A stretch of 64,000 nt of DNA from Rhodobacteraceae bacterium HLUCCO18. GTDB taxonomy: Bacteria > Pseudomonadota > Alphaproteobacteria > Rhodobacterales > Rhodobacteraceae. This document shows, piece by piece, positions 8,620-18,100 of the stretch. The translations under genes were made by a program, and so were the position numbers. The notes below the pieces were generated by a model. The model was not told the DNA's origin and searched no databases. It saw only the letters and a list, made by a program, of their open reading frames with translations. The stretch's first letter is position 1. The number at the start of each line of letters is the position of its first letter. The stretch is taken from contig LJSY01000011.1 in assembly GCA_001314805.1 (NCBI GenBank), positions 3,711-67,710 of the forward strand, given 5' to 3'.

Positions 8620-9134
8620 GCGCCCGCCTTTTCCGCGCAGGCGGGGCAGACGCCTTCGGCCTCCACCACGGCGCGTTCGATCTGGAACCCGGCGGCCCGC
8701 GCCGCATCGCCCAACGCGCCCCTGGCCGGGGCCGATTGCGCCTCGGCCACGGCGTCGCAAAGACGGCAGATCATGAAGGCGGGCGAATGCGTCTGTCCGG
8801 GATGGGCGCAGGCGATGAAGGCGTTCAGCCGCTCGATCTTGTGAACGAAGCCATGCTCCACGAGGAAATCGAGCGCCCGGTAGGCCACCGGCGGCTGCGA
8901 TCCGAATCCCGCCTCGTGCAGCAGGTCGAGCACGGCATAGGCGCCAAGCGCACGGTGTTCCTGCAACAGAAGTTCCAGCGTCTTGCGGCGCACCGGCGTC
9001 AGGCGCAGCCCCTCGGCCGCGCAGCGCGCATCGGCGGCGGCGAGGGCCTGATCGACACAGGCGCGGTGATCGTGCTTTTCGAACCCAAGCGGCGGCGCAT
9101 GATCGGCCGGCGCGGCGGGGATATCGCTTGTCAT
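8616..9134 (-). CDS. zur: Zinc uptake regulator Zur (Fur family)
   Basis: A 172-residue Fur-family repressor. A winged-helix DNA-binding domain (about 35-105, with LRLTPVRRKTLELLL) is followed by a dimerisation domain with two CxxC motifs, CRLC (about 120) and CPAC (about 164), which form the structural zinc site of Zur/Fur proteins. Adjacency to znuCB and divergence from znuA identify it as Zur rather than Fur or PerR. With zinc bound it should repress the znu genes and its own operon from the short shared intergenic region. It is the first gene of zur-znuC-znuB and its start codon is only about 45-56 bases from znuA. Confidence 0.9.
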   Translation of the reverse strand: MTSDIPAAPADHAPPLGFEKHDHRACVDQALAAADARCAAEGLRLTPVRRKTLELLLQEHRALGAYAVLDLLHEAGFGSQPPVAYRALDFLVEHGFVHKIERLNAFIACAHPGQTHSPAFMICRLCDAVAEAQSAPARGALGDAARAAGFQIERAVVEAEGVCPACAEKAGA

Positions 9135-9178
9135 GTTATTTCATATCATATATGCGGCTGTTGGTGTTACAAGATCAC
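9132..9178. promoter_or_regulatory. Divergent zur/znuA control region with candidate Zur site
   Basis: This AT-rich stretch lies between the divergent starts. It contains TGTTATTTCATATCATATATG (about 9134-9154) and a second TGTTAC at 9165-9170, resembling the AT-rich dyads bound by alphaproteobacterial Zur. The symmetry is imperfect and the first copy touches the zur start codon. One site could control both directions. The assignment rests mainly on position. Confidence 0.5.
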
Positions 9179-9190
9179 ATGAGGGTTCCG

Positions 9191-10303
9191 ATGTCCAGCA
9201 AGCTCCTCCCGCTCTCCGTCACTGCCGCCCTTCTGGGGGGCACGGCCATGGCGGATGTGCCCAACGTCGCCGTCGATATCGCGCCGGTCCATTCGCTCGT
9301 GGCGCGGGTGATGGACGGGGTCGGCACACCGAGCCTGATCATCCATCCGGGCGCCTCACCCCATGAATACAACCTCCGCCCCTCCGAAGCGGCCGCCCTG
9401 CAGGAGGCGGATCTGGTGTTCTGGATCGGCGAGGATCTGACCCCCTGGATGGCGGATGCGGTCGGAACGCTGGCCGGGGATGCTTCGGTGACGACGCTTC
9501 TGGAGGCCGACGGCACGATCCTTCTGGATTTCCGCGAGGGTGCCTTGTTCGAGGCCCACAGCCACGACCATGGCGGGCATGACGACCACCATCATGACGA
9601 TCACGCCCACGATGACGACGGGCACGATCACGATCATGACGACCATTCGCATGACCATGACCATGACCATGACCATGACCATGACCATGACCATGACCAC
9701 GAAGAACACGCGCATGATGACCATGGACACGAGGATCATGCCCACGACGACCACGGGGATGAGGATCACGGGCATGACGACCATGCGCATGGTGACCACG
9801 ACCCGCACGCCTGGCTCTCGCCCGAGAACGCGCGCATCTGGCTGAATATCATCGCGTCCGAACTGTCGGCGGCAGACCCGGACAATGCCGGGGCGTATTT
9901 TGCCAACGCCGCCGCCGCGCGCGACGAGATGGAGGCCCTGCAGGCCGAGGTCGAAGCGACCCTGGCCCCTGTGCGCGGCGGGCGTTTCATCGTCTTCCAC
10001 GACGCCTACCAATATTTCGAAAGCGCCTTCGACTTTCCCGCATCGGGCGCGATTTCCCTCAGTGACGCCACCGACCCGAGCCCCGCACGGATCGCCGAGA
10101 TCCAGTCTCGCATCGGCGAGGAAGGGATCGACTGCGTTCTGGCGGAACCGCAGTTCAACGAGGCGCTCGTCGTCACCGTGCTGGACGGCACCGATGCGAA
10201 TACGGGCGTGATCGACCCGCTCGGCGCGGAGCTTGCGCCCGGCCCCGATCTCTACCCGCAGGTGATCCGCAACATGGCCGCGACGCTGTCGACCTGCCTG
10301 TGA
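9191..10303 (+). CDS. znuA: Periplasmic zinc-binding protein ZnuA with long His-Asp loop
   Basis: A 370-residue class III (TroA-like) solute-binding protein. The start at 9191 is preferred because GAGGG lies 5 bases upstream and it gives a clean signal peptide (cleavage near AMA-DV); an ATG at 9179 adds only four residues. Zinc-ligand regions visible are PHEY (His58) and DPHAWLSPENA just after the loop. Between them (about residues 122-205) is an 80-residue loop made almost entirely of His, Asp, Gly and Ala, much longer than in E. coli ZnuA. Such loops bind extra zinc and may act as a chaperone or sensor. It hands zinc to ZnuBC, encoded divergently. Confidence 0.9.
   Translation: MSSKLLPLSVTAALLGGTAMADVPNVAVDIAPVHSLVARVMDGVGTPSLIIHPGASPHEYNLRPSEAAALQEADLVFWIGEDLTPWMADAVGTLAGDASVTTLLEADGTILLDFREGALFEAHSHDHGGHDDHHHDDHAHDDDGHDHDHDDHSHDHDHDHDHDHDHDHDHEEHAHDDHGHEDHAHDDHGDEDHGHDDHAHGDHDPHAWLSPENARIWLNIIASELSAADPDNAGAYFANAAAARDEMEALQAEVEATLAPVRGGRFIVFHDAYQYFESAFDFPASGAISLSDATDPSPARIAEIQSRIGEEGIDCVLAEPQFNEALVVTVLDGTDANTGVIDPLGAELAPGPDLYPQVIRNMAATLSTCL
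9650..9697 (+). repeat. Eight perfect CATGAC units in znuA
   Basis: A hexanucleotide microsatellite, CATGAC repeated eight times without a mismatch, in frame and coding (His-Asp)8. The flanking His/Asp codons use mixed CAC/CAT and GAC/GAT, so this block looks recently expanded and able to change length without a frameshift. Confidence 0.95.
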
Positions 10304-10501
10304 CCGGCTAGAGAACTCCGCTTCAGCCCGCCCCGGCGCCGGTGCCCCGGCGCGGGCCGCTCGAAAGCGCCGCGGCGCTCCTCACCTCATCGGTCCCGAT
10401 CTGCTGTCCCCCGCGGGGCATTGCGGGTTATCATCCCCGGACAACCGCGCGCCGGGCGGGTCCCCGCACCGGATCGGCGCGCCCGAGCCGGAGAGTGCAG
10501 G

Positions 10502-11128
10502 ATGAAAGAACCGCGACTGGAAGCCGTCTACAGCGCCGACACCCCCGAAAAGGCCGAAGCCGCCTATGACGGATGGGCCAGCGACTACGACGCCGATCTC
10601 ATGACCATGGGATACCGGCTGCCATGGCATTTCGCGGCCTGCGTGCTGAAACACATCCCCTTCGGCACGGGTCCCGTCCTCGATGCCGGATGCGGCACCG
10701 GGCTTCAGGTGGAACCGCTTCACCTGCTGGGATGGCGCGGGTTCACCGGCATCGACCTTTCGACGGAGATGATGGCCGTCGCCCGCTTGAAGGGTCTTTA
10801 CGACGACCTGCAACAGGTCCGTCTCGGCGGCGACCTGCCCTTTGGGACGGACAGCTTCGCGGCGGCCTTCTGCGTCGGCACCATGACCCCGGGGCACGCG
10901 CCGATCGAAACGCTGGACGAATTGATCCGTGTGACGCGGCCCGGCGGGTTCATCGCCTATTCCCTGCGCCATGACGCGGGACAGGATCCGCATTACCTGT
11001 CCTATCCAAGAAAGCTGCTGGACGCCGGTCGGATACGGTCGGCTTTCGACAGCCCCGAGTTCGCAACGATGCCGCTGGGCGAGCCATCGGTGCGCAACCG
11101 GGTGCATATCTGCGAGGTCATGGCCTGA
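10502..11128 (+). CDS. Class I SAM-dependent methyltransferase
   Basis: A 208-residue protein with the Rossmann-fold SAM site VLDAGCGTGLQ (motif I, about 59-69), the acidic end of strand 2 (TGIDLSTEMM) and the post-motif stretch LIRVTRPGGFIAYSLR (about 140-155). The N-terminal AYDGWASDYDADL is common in small-molecule methyltransferases of this group. The ATG at 10502 is preferred over an upstream frame opening because GGAG lies about 8 bases before it and homology-like sequence begins there. The substrate is not evident. It stands alone between znuA and a lipocalin gene with about 200 and 320 bases of gap, so context does not help. Confidence 0.75.
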   Translation: MKEPRLEAVYSADTPEKAEAAYDGWASDYDADLMTMGYRLPWHFAACVLKHIPFGTGPVLDAGCGTGLQVEPLHLLGWRGFTGIDLSTEMMAVARLKGLYDDLQQVRLGGDLPFGTDSFAAAFCVGTMTPGHAPIETLDELIRVTRPGGFIAYSLRHDAGQDPHYLSYPRKLLDAGRIRSAFDSPEFATMPLGEPSVRNRVHICEVMA

Positions 11129-11447
11129 GCCTGACCTGGGCGAGGGGGGAGGCTGCGCCGCAAGGACCCATCGCTCCGCCGTTTGAGTGAGGGCGACGGG
11201 CGCGCGCGCGGCAGCGGTGGTGGTGATGGTGGTGGCGGCACGCGCCCATGTGGGGCAGTGCGCGACCGGCGGGCATGACTTGACTGTCCTTGACGCAAGG
11301 ACCGACGAGACCAAGATCAGGGTGGATGACGACAGGTATCCACGACGTGTGGCGAATGCCGACCCGCCCCCGCTTGCCGGTGGGTCCCGAACCGGACGCG
11401 CAGGTCGCGGGCGGCCGGCAGTGCCATGTCCGCCGGTCCAGGCTCCG
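11129..11447 (+). other. Gene-free stretch upstream of the lipocalin-like gene
   Basis: About 319 bases without a convincing gene. It holds a GGT-rich simple sequence (about 11214-11234) and one good hairpin, GTCCTTG-ACG-CAAGGAC (11287-11303), which could be a terminator for the methyltransferase gene or part of a promoter. The open frame running through it into the next gene lacks protein-like sequence and is not taken as coding. Confidence 0.5.
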
Positions 11448-12569
11448 ATGACGTGGCTCGCGCGCCTGCGTGTGGGCGGGATCGTCGGGGTCGTGATCCT
11501 CGCCGGGATCGGCAGCGTCCTGCTCGCGCCCCGTGGCGGAGAGACGCCGGCTGCACGCGGCGCCGATCAGGGCCAGGTCATCGAGGCGCTCGTGGCATCG
11601 CTGGACGACGGCCCCAATGGTGCAATCACGGGTCCATGGGATCTTGAACTGCCGCGCGATTACGGCGCGCATCCCGACGCGCCGGCCGAGACATGGAGCG
11701 TCGTGGCGCATCTGACGGACCCCCAAGGCCGGCCTCTTTCCGTCAATCTCGTGCTGACACGCGTGGGCCGCACGCATGGTGGCGATGCAGAGGCGACGCC
11801 CTGGGGTCCCGGTCCGGTCCATATCGCGCAGGCCACGATCAACGCCGCCGACCCCGGCCTGCGCGCCTCGGAGGAACGGATCAGCCGCGCGCGCGGGGCC
11901 GCGGGGCATGATGTGGCGGCAGGTGAGATATGGCTCGACGACTGGACGCTCGAATACGGGACCGATGCGCTGGACCTGACCCTGCGCCTGTCGGATCAGC
12001 TGCTCCGGCTGCGGCTGGAGCCGCGCAAGACGCCGCTCGCGCCGACCGGAGAGGATACGGCCGGTCCGCGCGGCTTCGCGATCCCGCGGCTTGCGGTCAG
12101 CGGAAGCCTCGAGACGGCCGGGACGGTGCTGGAGCTTGGCGGGACCGCGTGGCTCGACAGGCTCTGGGGCGAGATACCCCTTCCCGGCGGGCCGCTGGTC
12201 CGGGACCGTCTGGTGCTGCACCTGTCGGACGGGGCGGAACTGTCGCTTCTGCGGACACGGCGGCGCGACGGGCGCGGCATCGCCACGGTCGACGGCGTTC
12301 TGGTGGGGCCGGACGGGGGCGCGACGCTGCTCGAGGATGGGGCCGTGGACCTGACTTCAGGCCCGCTGCAGGAGGACAGCGCGATGCCGGGATCGTGGCG
12401 CATCGCCGGCGAAGGGCTGGACCTGCGGGTCACCCTTCTTGGCGCATCGGGGCAGGAGGGTTTCGCCCTGCCCGTCCGGGTCGGGCAGCTCGAGGTCGAG
12501 GGCACGCGCCAGGGCATGCCGGTCGAAGGCGCGGGCACGGTCCTCTTGTCCGGGGGTGACGGGACATGA
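11448..12569 (+). CDS. AttH/CrtC-like lipocalin-fold exported protein with altered active-site motif
   Basis: A 373-residue protein with an N-terminal membrane or signal segment (about 5-30) and the twin lipocalin domains of the AttH/carotenoid-hydratase-like superfamily. Recognisable family blocks are ETWSVVAHLTD (normally EWWYxxGHL), AQATINAADPGLRASEERISR, GEIWLDDWTLE and IPRLAVSGSL. The block usually written WxDHEW or WxDREW reads WLDRLWG here, losing the acidic residue, and YSxPRL has lost its aromatics. Catalysis by the usual mechanism is therefore doubtful. AttH proteins normally accompany FtsX-type ABC exporters; here the partner is a diheme cytochrome whose ATG overlaps this TGA. The start is uncertain because only a weak AGG precedes it. 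Confidence 0.65.
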   Translation: MTWLARLRVGGIVGVVILAGIGSVLLAPRGGETPAARGADQGQVIEALVASLDDGPNGAITGPWDLELPRDYGAHPDAPAETWSVVAHLTDPQGRPLSVNLVLTRVGRTHGGDAEATPWGPGPVHIAQATINAADPGLRASEERISRARGAAGHDVAAGEIWLDDWTLEYGTDALDLTLRLSDQLLRLRLEPRKTPLAPTGEDTAGPRGFAIPRLAVSGSLETAGTVLELGGTAWLDRLWGEIPLPGGPLVRDRLVLHLSDGAELSLLRTRRRDGRGIATVDGVLVGPDGGATLLEDGAVDLTSGPLQEDSAMPGSWRIAGEGLDLRVTLLGASGQEGFALPVRVGQLEVEGTRQGMPVEGAGTVLLSGGDGT

Positions 12570-13954
12570 GGGCGCGTGCGGGTCTTTTGATCGCGGCCTG
12601 CCTGCTGGCCGCCGCCTGCCGGGAGGAGGGCACGGACTACCGCTCGGAAACAGGCGTGGTTCCGGCAACCGAACAGCGGCCCGGCGATCCGGAGGCGGGC
12701 TATGCGGCGCTCGTGAACGCGCCCTATGTCTCCTGCGGCATTCCCCATGACGCCTTCACCCGCGTGCTGCCCGAGACCGACCCCGCAGACCTTCTGCCCG
12801 GGCGCGAGGGGCTCAACGCCGAACTGCCTTACGCCTTCACCGCCCATGAAAACGCCGAGGGCGTCACGATCGTGTCGTCCAACTGCCTGACCTGTCACGC
12901 GGCAGAGATCGAAGGCGAGTTGATCGTCGGTCTCGGCAACGAGTTCGCCGATTTCACGCAAGATCCCCGCCGTCTCGTGCTGCAATCGGGCAATTTCGTT
13001 CGCGGCGACGCCGAAACCCGCGCCTGGGAACGCTGGGCCGACCGGGTCGACGGGATCGCGCCCTACATCCGGACGGCGACCGTCGGCGTGAACCCGGCCA
13101 CCAACCTGACCTGGGCGCTCATGGCCCACCGCGACCCCGAGACGCTGGAATGGTCCGCCGAGCCCCTGATGGAGCCGCCGCAGGCCGAACCCCTGCCGAT
13201 CAGCGTGCCGCCCTGGTGGGGGATGCGCGACAAGGAGGCGATGTTCTACACCACGGTCGGGCGCGGCGATCATTCGACCTTCATGCTGCTGGCCTCGATG
13301 CTTTGTGTCGACAGCGTGGAAGAATTCGAAGCGGTGGACGCCTATGCCGACGACATCCGCGCCTATATCGCTTCGCTCGAGGCGCCGGTCTATCCCCACC
13401 CCATCGACGAGGACCGCGCAGCCCTCGGCGCGGCGATCTACGCGCGCGGCTGCGCCACCTGTCACGGGGGTCAGGGGACCGATTATCCCAACCTCGTGGT
13501 CCCGCTGGACGAGATCGGGACCGACGCGGCCTACGCGACGGCGGCCACGGATGGCTCCCGCGACCGGTTCTACGAATGGATCGCGCGCTCGCCCTACGGC
13601 GATGCCGAAAGCGCCGCCCCCGCCCCGGGCTACATCGCGCCGCCGCTGGATGGGGTCTGGGCCACGGCGCCCTACCTGCACAACGGGTCGGTCCCGAGCC
13701 TCGAGACGCTGCTGTCGCCCGAGGACCGGCCGCGCTACTGGCGCCACGTGCTTCCGCGCGCGTATGATCGGGAGGCCGTCGGCTGGCGCTTCGAGGTGCT
13801 CGATGAGGGGCAGGCGGCGGAGCCCGACCCGGAGCTGCGCCGCCGCATCTACGACACCACGCGCCACGGCTACGGCAATGGCGGGCATGTCCATGGCGCG
13901 GACCTCTCGGCGGAGGAGCGGGCGGCGCTGATCGAGTATCTCAAGACGCTTTAG
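12566..13954 (+). CDS. Diheme c-type cytochrome, predicted lipoprotein
   Basis: A 462-residue protein with a lipoprotein signal (LLAAAC, lipid-bearing Cys18) and two heme-binding motifs, CLTCH (107-111) and CATCH (296-300). The C-terminal block APYLHNGSVPSLETLL resembles MauG/cytochrome c peroxidase-like and cytochrome-c oxidase-like dehydrogenase families, where it positions the second heme and its Met or His ligand. It is likely exported and anchored in the periplasm, with a redox role. It is translationally coupled (ATGA) to the upstream lipocalin-like gene, so the two products probably act together, but the substrate is unknown. I see no clear tryptophan-radical or peroxidase-specific signature. 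Confidence 0.7.
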   Translation: MRARAGLLIAACLLAAACREEGTDYRSETGVVPATEQRPGDPEAGYAALVNAPYVSCGIPHDAFTRVLPETDPADLLPGREGLNAELPYAFTAHENAEGVTIVSSNCLTCHAAEIEGELIVGLGNEFADFTQDPRRLVLQSGNFVRGDAETRAWERWADRVDGIAPYIRTATVGVNPATNLTWALMAHRDPETLEWSAEPLMEPPQAEPLPISVPPWWGMRDKEAMFYTTVGRGDHSTFMLLASMLCVDSVEEFEAVDAYADDIRAYIASLEAPVYPHPIDEDRAALGAAIYARGCATCHGGQGTDYPNLVVPLDEIGTDAAYATAATDGSRDRFYEWIARSPYGDAESAAPAPGYIAPPLDGVWATAPYLHNGSVPSLETLLSPEDRPRYWRHVLPRAYDREAVGWRFEVLDEGQAAEPDPELRRRIYDTTRHGYGNGGHVHGADLSAEERAALIEYLKTL

Positions 13955-13986
13955 GCCGATGCTTCCGCATGGGGCAAACGGCGGAA

Positions 13987-14007
13987 CGAGGGGGTTTCAC
14001 CCCCTCG
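13987..14007. terminator. Hairpin between convergent cytochrome and Nit genes
   Basis: The 9-bp arms CGAGGGGGT and ACCCCCTCG enclose a 3-base loop, followed by GCTCCCCCGCGTATTTTTGG. The T5 run 14 bases after the stem is rather far for a classical terminator. The combination of GC hairpin and GTATTTTTGGAAAGATGAAG tail looks like an intergenic element I associate with Rhodobacteraceae; copy number cannot be checked here. Confidence 0.6.
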
Positions 14008-14060
14008 CGCTCCCCCGCGTATTTTTGGAAAGATGAAGGGGACGGGCGCGTGCGGTGGTG

Positions 14061-14898
14061 TCAGACCCGGATCAGCGGCACGTCGCGCCCCGTCTGCAGG
14101 GCGGGGATCTGACGCCGGGCGGCCGCCACGCGCTCGAGGTCGAGATCGACGACGGCGAGCCCCGACGCGTCGCGGCCCAGATCTGCGAGCACCGTGCCCC
14201 AGGGATCGACGGCCAGCGCGTGGCCCCATGTCTCGCGCCCGTCGGCGTGCTGGCCGGCCTGTGCGGCTGCCAGAACGAAGGCTCCCGTCTCGATGGCGCG
14301 GGCGCGGAGCAGCACCTCCCAATGGGCACGGCCGGTGGGCACGGTGAAGGCGGACGGGATGAAGATGAGGCTCACGCCTTCCTGTCCGTAGCGGCGGTAG
14401 AAATAAGGGAAGCGCAGGTCGTAGCAGATCGACAGCCCCCATGGCCCCCATGGCGTGTCGAGCACGACCGCCGCCTCGCCCGGGGCGAAGCGTTTGGACT
14501 CGCCGATGGGCGCCTGCCCCTCGATGGCAACGTCGAAGAGATGCACCTTGTCGTAGGTGGCGCGGATCGTCCCCGTGGCGTCGATGACGGCGGAGTGGTT
14601 CAGGAACCGCCCGTCCGGCGCGAGGACCGGGGTGGAGCCGATGTGAATCCACATCGCGTGTTGCGCGGCAAGATCCCGGCAGGCGGCGATGAACGGGTCG
14701 GACCCGGCCTCGACCACCTGGGTCCGCGCGACCTCGCCGTTGCGGTTCATCAGCCCCGCCACCTCGGGCAGGCACAGAAGCTCCGCCCCCTGCCCCGCCG
14801 CCTGAGCCGCGAGCTCCGCCACCGCGGCAATGTTCGTCTCATGCGTGTCACCCGAGCACATCTGCGCGAGGGCGGCGCGAAGCGTGGGGCGTTGCGGC

Positions 14899-14906
<8 letters not shown>
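14061..14906 (-). CDS. Nit-type carbon-nitrogen hydrolase (deaminated-glutathione amidase-like)
   Basis: A 281-residue nitrilase-superfamily enzyme with the full Glu-Lys-Cys triad: Glu48 (LPEVAG), Lys120 (YDKVHLFD) and Cys161 (ICYDLRFP). The blocks YDKVHLFDV and [22 protein letters not shown] are typical of Nit1/NitFhit-like enzymes, which hydrolyse deaminated glutathione and repair a metabolic side product. It starts at GTG (14904-14906) inside the last codons of glpK, an 8-base overlap, so it is co-translated with glpD-glpK. A link with glycerol use is not obvious. The substrate could instead be another omega-amide. Confidence 0.8.
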
Positions 14907-16383
<1,477 letters not shown>

Positions 16384-16442
16384 GGCGCGGTCTCCCTCCC
16401 CTTACGGACCTCGACCCTATCGCCCCCGTCAGGGGGGGCAAG

Positions 16443-18011
16443 CTACTCCGCCGCCTTTGCGGGCCGTGCCTCCGCCATGAAGGCGTCTATCGCGGCGGTC
16501 TGGTCCTGCGTCAACCGCAGGCCAAGCTTCGAGCGGCGCCAGATCACATCCTCGGCCGTGCGCGCGTATTCGCGCGCCATGAGCCAGCGCAGTTCCGCCT
16601 CGGTGAGCGTGGCACCGAAGTCGCGGCCGAGGTCATCGGCGGTCCTGGCGTCGCCGAGGATCGCCCGCGCCTCGGTCCCGTAGGCGCGCGCGAGGCGGCG
16701 TGCCCAGCGGTCGGACAGGAACGGGTAGTCGGTGCGGAGCCGCGTGACGAGATCGTCGACGCCGTCCACCGCGAAATCGCCGCCCGGAAGTGCGACGCCC
16801 GCCGTCCAGTCGCCACCCGCCTTGGGGAAGAACGGCGTCAGCTTCGCCAGAGCGGCTTCTGCCAGCCGCCGGTAGGTGGTGATCTTGCCGCCGAACACGT
16901 TGAGCAGCGGCGCGCCGGTATCATCGAGCGACAGCACGTAGTCCCGCGTCGCCGCCGTGGCCGAGCTTGCCCCGTCGTCGTAAAGCGGCCGGACGCCCGA
17001 ATAGGTCCAGACGACATCGTCCTCGGTCAGGGTCCGCGCGAAATACTGGCTGGCGAAACGCAGGAGGTAGTCGCGTTCCTCGGGCGTGCAGACGGCGGTT
17101 CCGGGCGGGCCCTGATGCTCCTGATCCGTGGTGCCGATCAGGGTGAAATCGGTCTCGTAGGGGATCGCGAAGATGATCCGCCCGTCGGTGCCCTGGAAGA
17201 AATAGCACTTGTCGTGGTCATAAAGCCGCCGGGTCACGACATGGCTGCCGCGCACGAGGCGGACCTTCTCGGGCGTGTTCTGCCGCGTGACGTTCTGGAT
17301 GATGTCGCCGACCCAGGGCCCTCCCGCGTTCACCAACGCGCGGGCGGTGATCTCTTCGGTCGCGCCGTCGCGGTCCACCGTCACGCGCCACAGATCGCCG
17401 TCGCGCGCGGCACTGACCACGCAGGCGCGGGTCAGGATGCGCGCGCCCCGCGCCTCGGCGTCGCGGGCGTTCAGGACGACAAGGCGCGAATCCTCCACCC
17501 AGCAGTCGGAATATTCGTAGGCCGTGGCGAAGCGGTCCTGCAGCGGCGCGCCCTCGGGCGTTCCCTTCAGCGAGACGCGCGTCGTGGCGGGAAGGATCTT
17601 GCGCCCGCCCATATGGTCATAAAGGAACAGGCCCAGCCGGATCAGCCACGCGGGCCGCCGTCCCTTCATCCACGGCATGACGAAGGACAGAAGCCGAGAC
17701 GTCGGCGTTTCGCTATCGAAGCGCATGTCGGGTGACAGCGGCAGGACGAAACGCATGGGCCAGCTGATATGCGGCATGGCGCGCAGCAGCGTCTCGCGCT
17801 CGATCAGCGCCTCGCGCACGAGGCGAAACTCGAAATACTCGAGGTACCGCAACCCGCCGTGAAACAGCTTCGTCGAGGCCGACGAGGTCGCGCCGGCCAG
17901 ATCGCCCTGCTCGGCCACGCAGACCGACAGGCCCCTGCCGGCCGCGTCCCGCGCGATGCCACAGCCATTGATGCCGCCGCCGATGACGAAGAGGTCGAAA
18001 GGGTCGCTCAT
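16443..18011 (-). CDS. glpD: FAD-dependent glycerol-3-phosphate dehydrogenase GlpD
   Basis: A 522-residue flavoprotein. The dinucleotide-binding motif GGGINGCGIARDAAGRG starts near residue 11, followed by the GlpD blocks SSASTKLFHGGLRYLE (about 42-57) and the C-terminal DAO domain. It is a peripheral inner-membrane enzyme passing electrons from glycerol 3-phosphate to quinone and yielding dihydroxyacetone phosphate. It is the first gene of glpD-glpK-nit. The upstream gap (18012-18100) is AT-rich with repeated CGTTCGTT elements that look like operators of a DeoR-family GlpR, though no glpR gene is in the window. Confidence 0.94.
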   Translation of the reverse strand: MSDPFDLFVIGGGINGCGIARDAAGRGLSVCVAEQGDLAGATSSASTKLFHGGLRYLEYFEFRLVREALIERETLLRAMPHISWPMRFVLPLSPDMRFDSETPTSRLLSFVMPWMKGRRPAWLIRLGLFLYDHMGGRKILPATTRVSLKGTPEGAPLQDRFATAYEYSDCWVEDSRLVVLNARDAEARGARILTRACVVSAARDGDLWRVTVDRDGATEEITARALVNAGGPWVGDIIQNVTRQNTPEKVRLVRGSHVVTRRLYDHDKCYFFQGTDGRIIFAIPYETDFTLIGTTDQEHQGPPGTAVCTPEERDYLLRFASQYFARTLTEDDVVWTYSGVRPLYDDGASSATAATRDYVLSLDDTGAPLLNVFGGKITTYRRLAEAALAKLTPFFPKAGGDWTAGVALPGGDFAVDGVDDLVTRLRTDYPFLSDRWARRLARAYGTEARAILGDARTADDLGRDFGATLTEAELRWLMAREYARTAEDVIWRRSKLGLRLTQDQTAAIDAFMAEARPAKAAE

Positions 18012-18045
18012 GCTGGTCTCCCGTTGCGCGGTTCATCGCAATTGG

Positions 18046-18086
18046 CGTTCGTTATGTCAATTTTCCCGTTCGTTTGTTTTCGTTTT
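18046..18086 (-). promoter_or_regulatory. Candidate GlpR-type operator repeats before glpD
   Basis: CGTTCGTT occurs at 18046-18053 and again at 18067-18074, exactly 21 bases apart (two helical turns), followed by TTTTCGTTTT at 18077-18086. DeoR/GlpR-family repressors bind TTCG-containing repeats, so control of glpD-glpK by such a repressor is plausible. The regulator is not encoded nearby. Confidence 0.5.
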
Positions 18087-18100
18087 TGGCGGTGCTCCGG

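Noticed and set aside
9552-9810. Repeat array considered as CRISPR
   Set aside because: The repeats are contiguous 6-mers coding His-Asp inside znuA, with no spacers and no cas genes.
9356-10012. A Val/Met/Ile-rich minus-strand frame resembling a membrane protein
   Set aside because: It is the antisense of the His-Asp repeat of znuA; poly (ATG/GTC) reads as Met/Val. ZnuA on the plus strand is clear.
11187-11447. N-terminal extension of the lipocalin-like protein by 87 residues
   Set aside because: The extension is low-complexity and Arg/Gly-rich, while a hydrophobic export segment begins right after the ATG at 11448.
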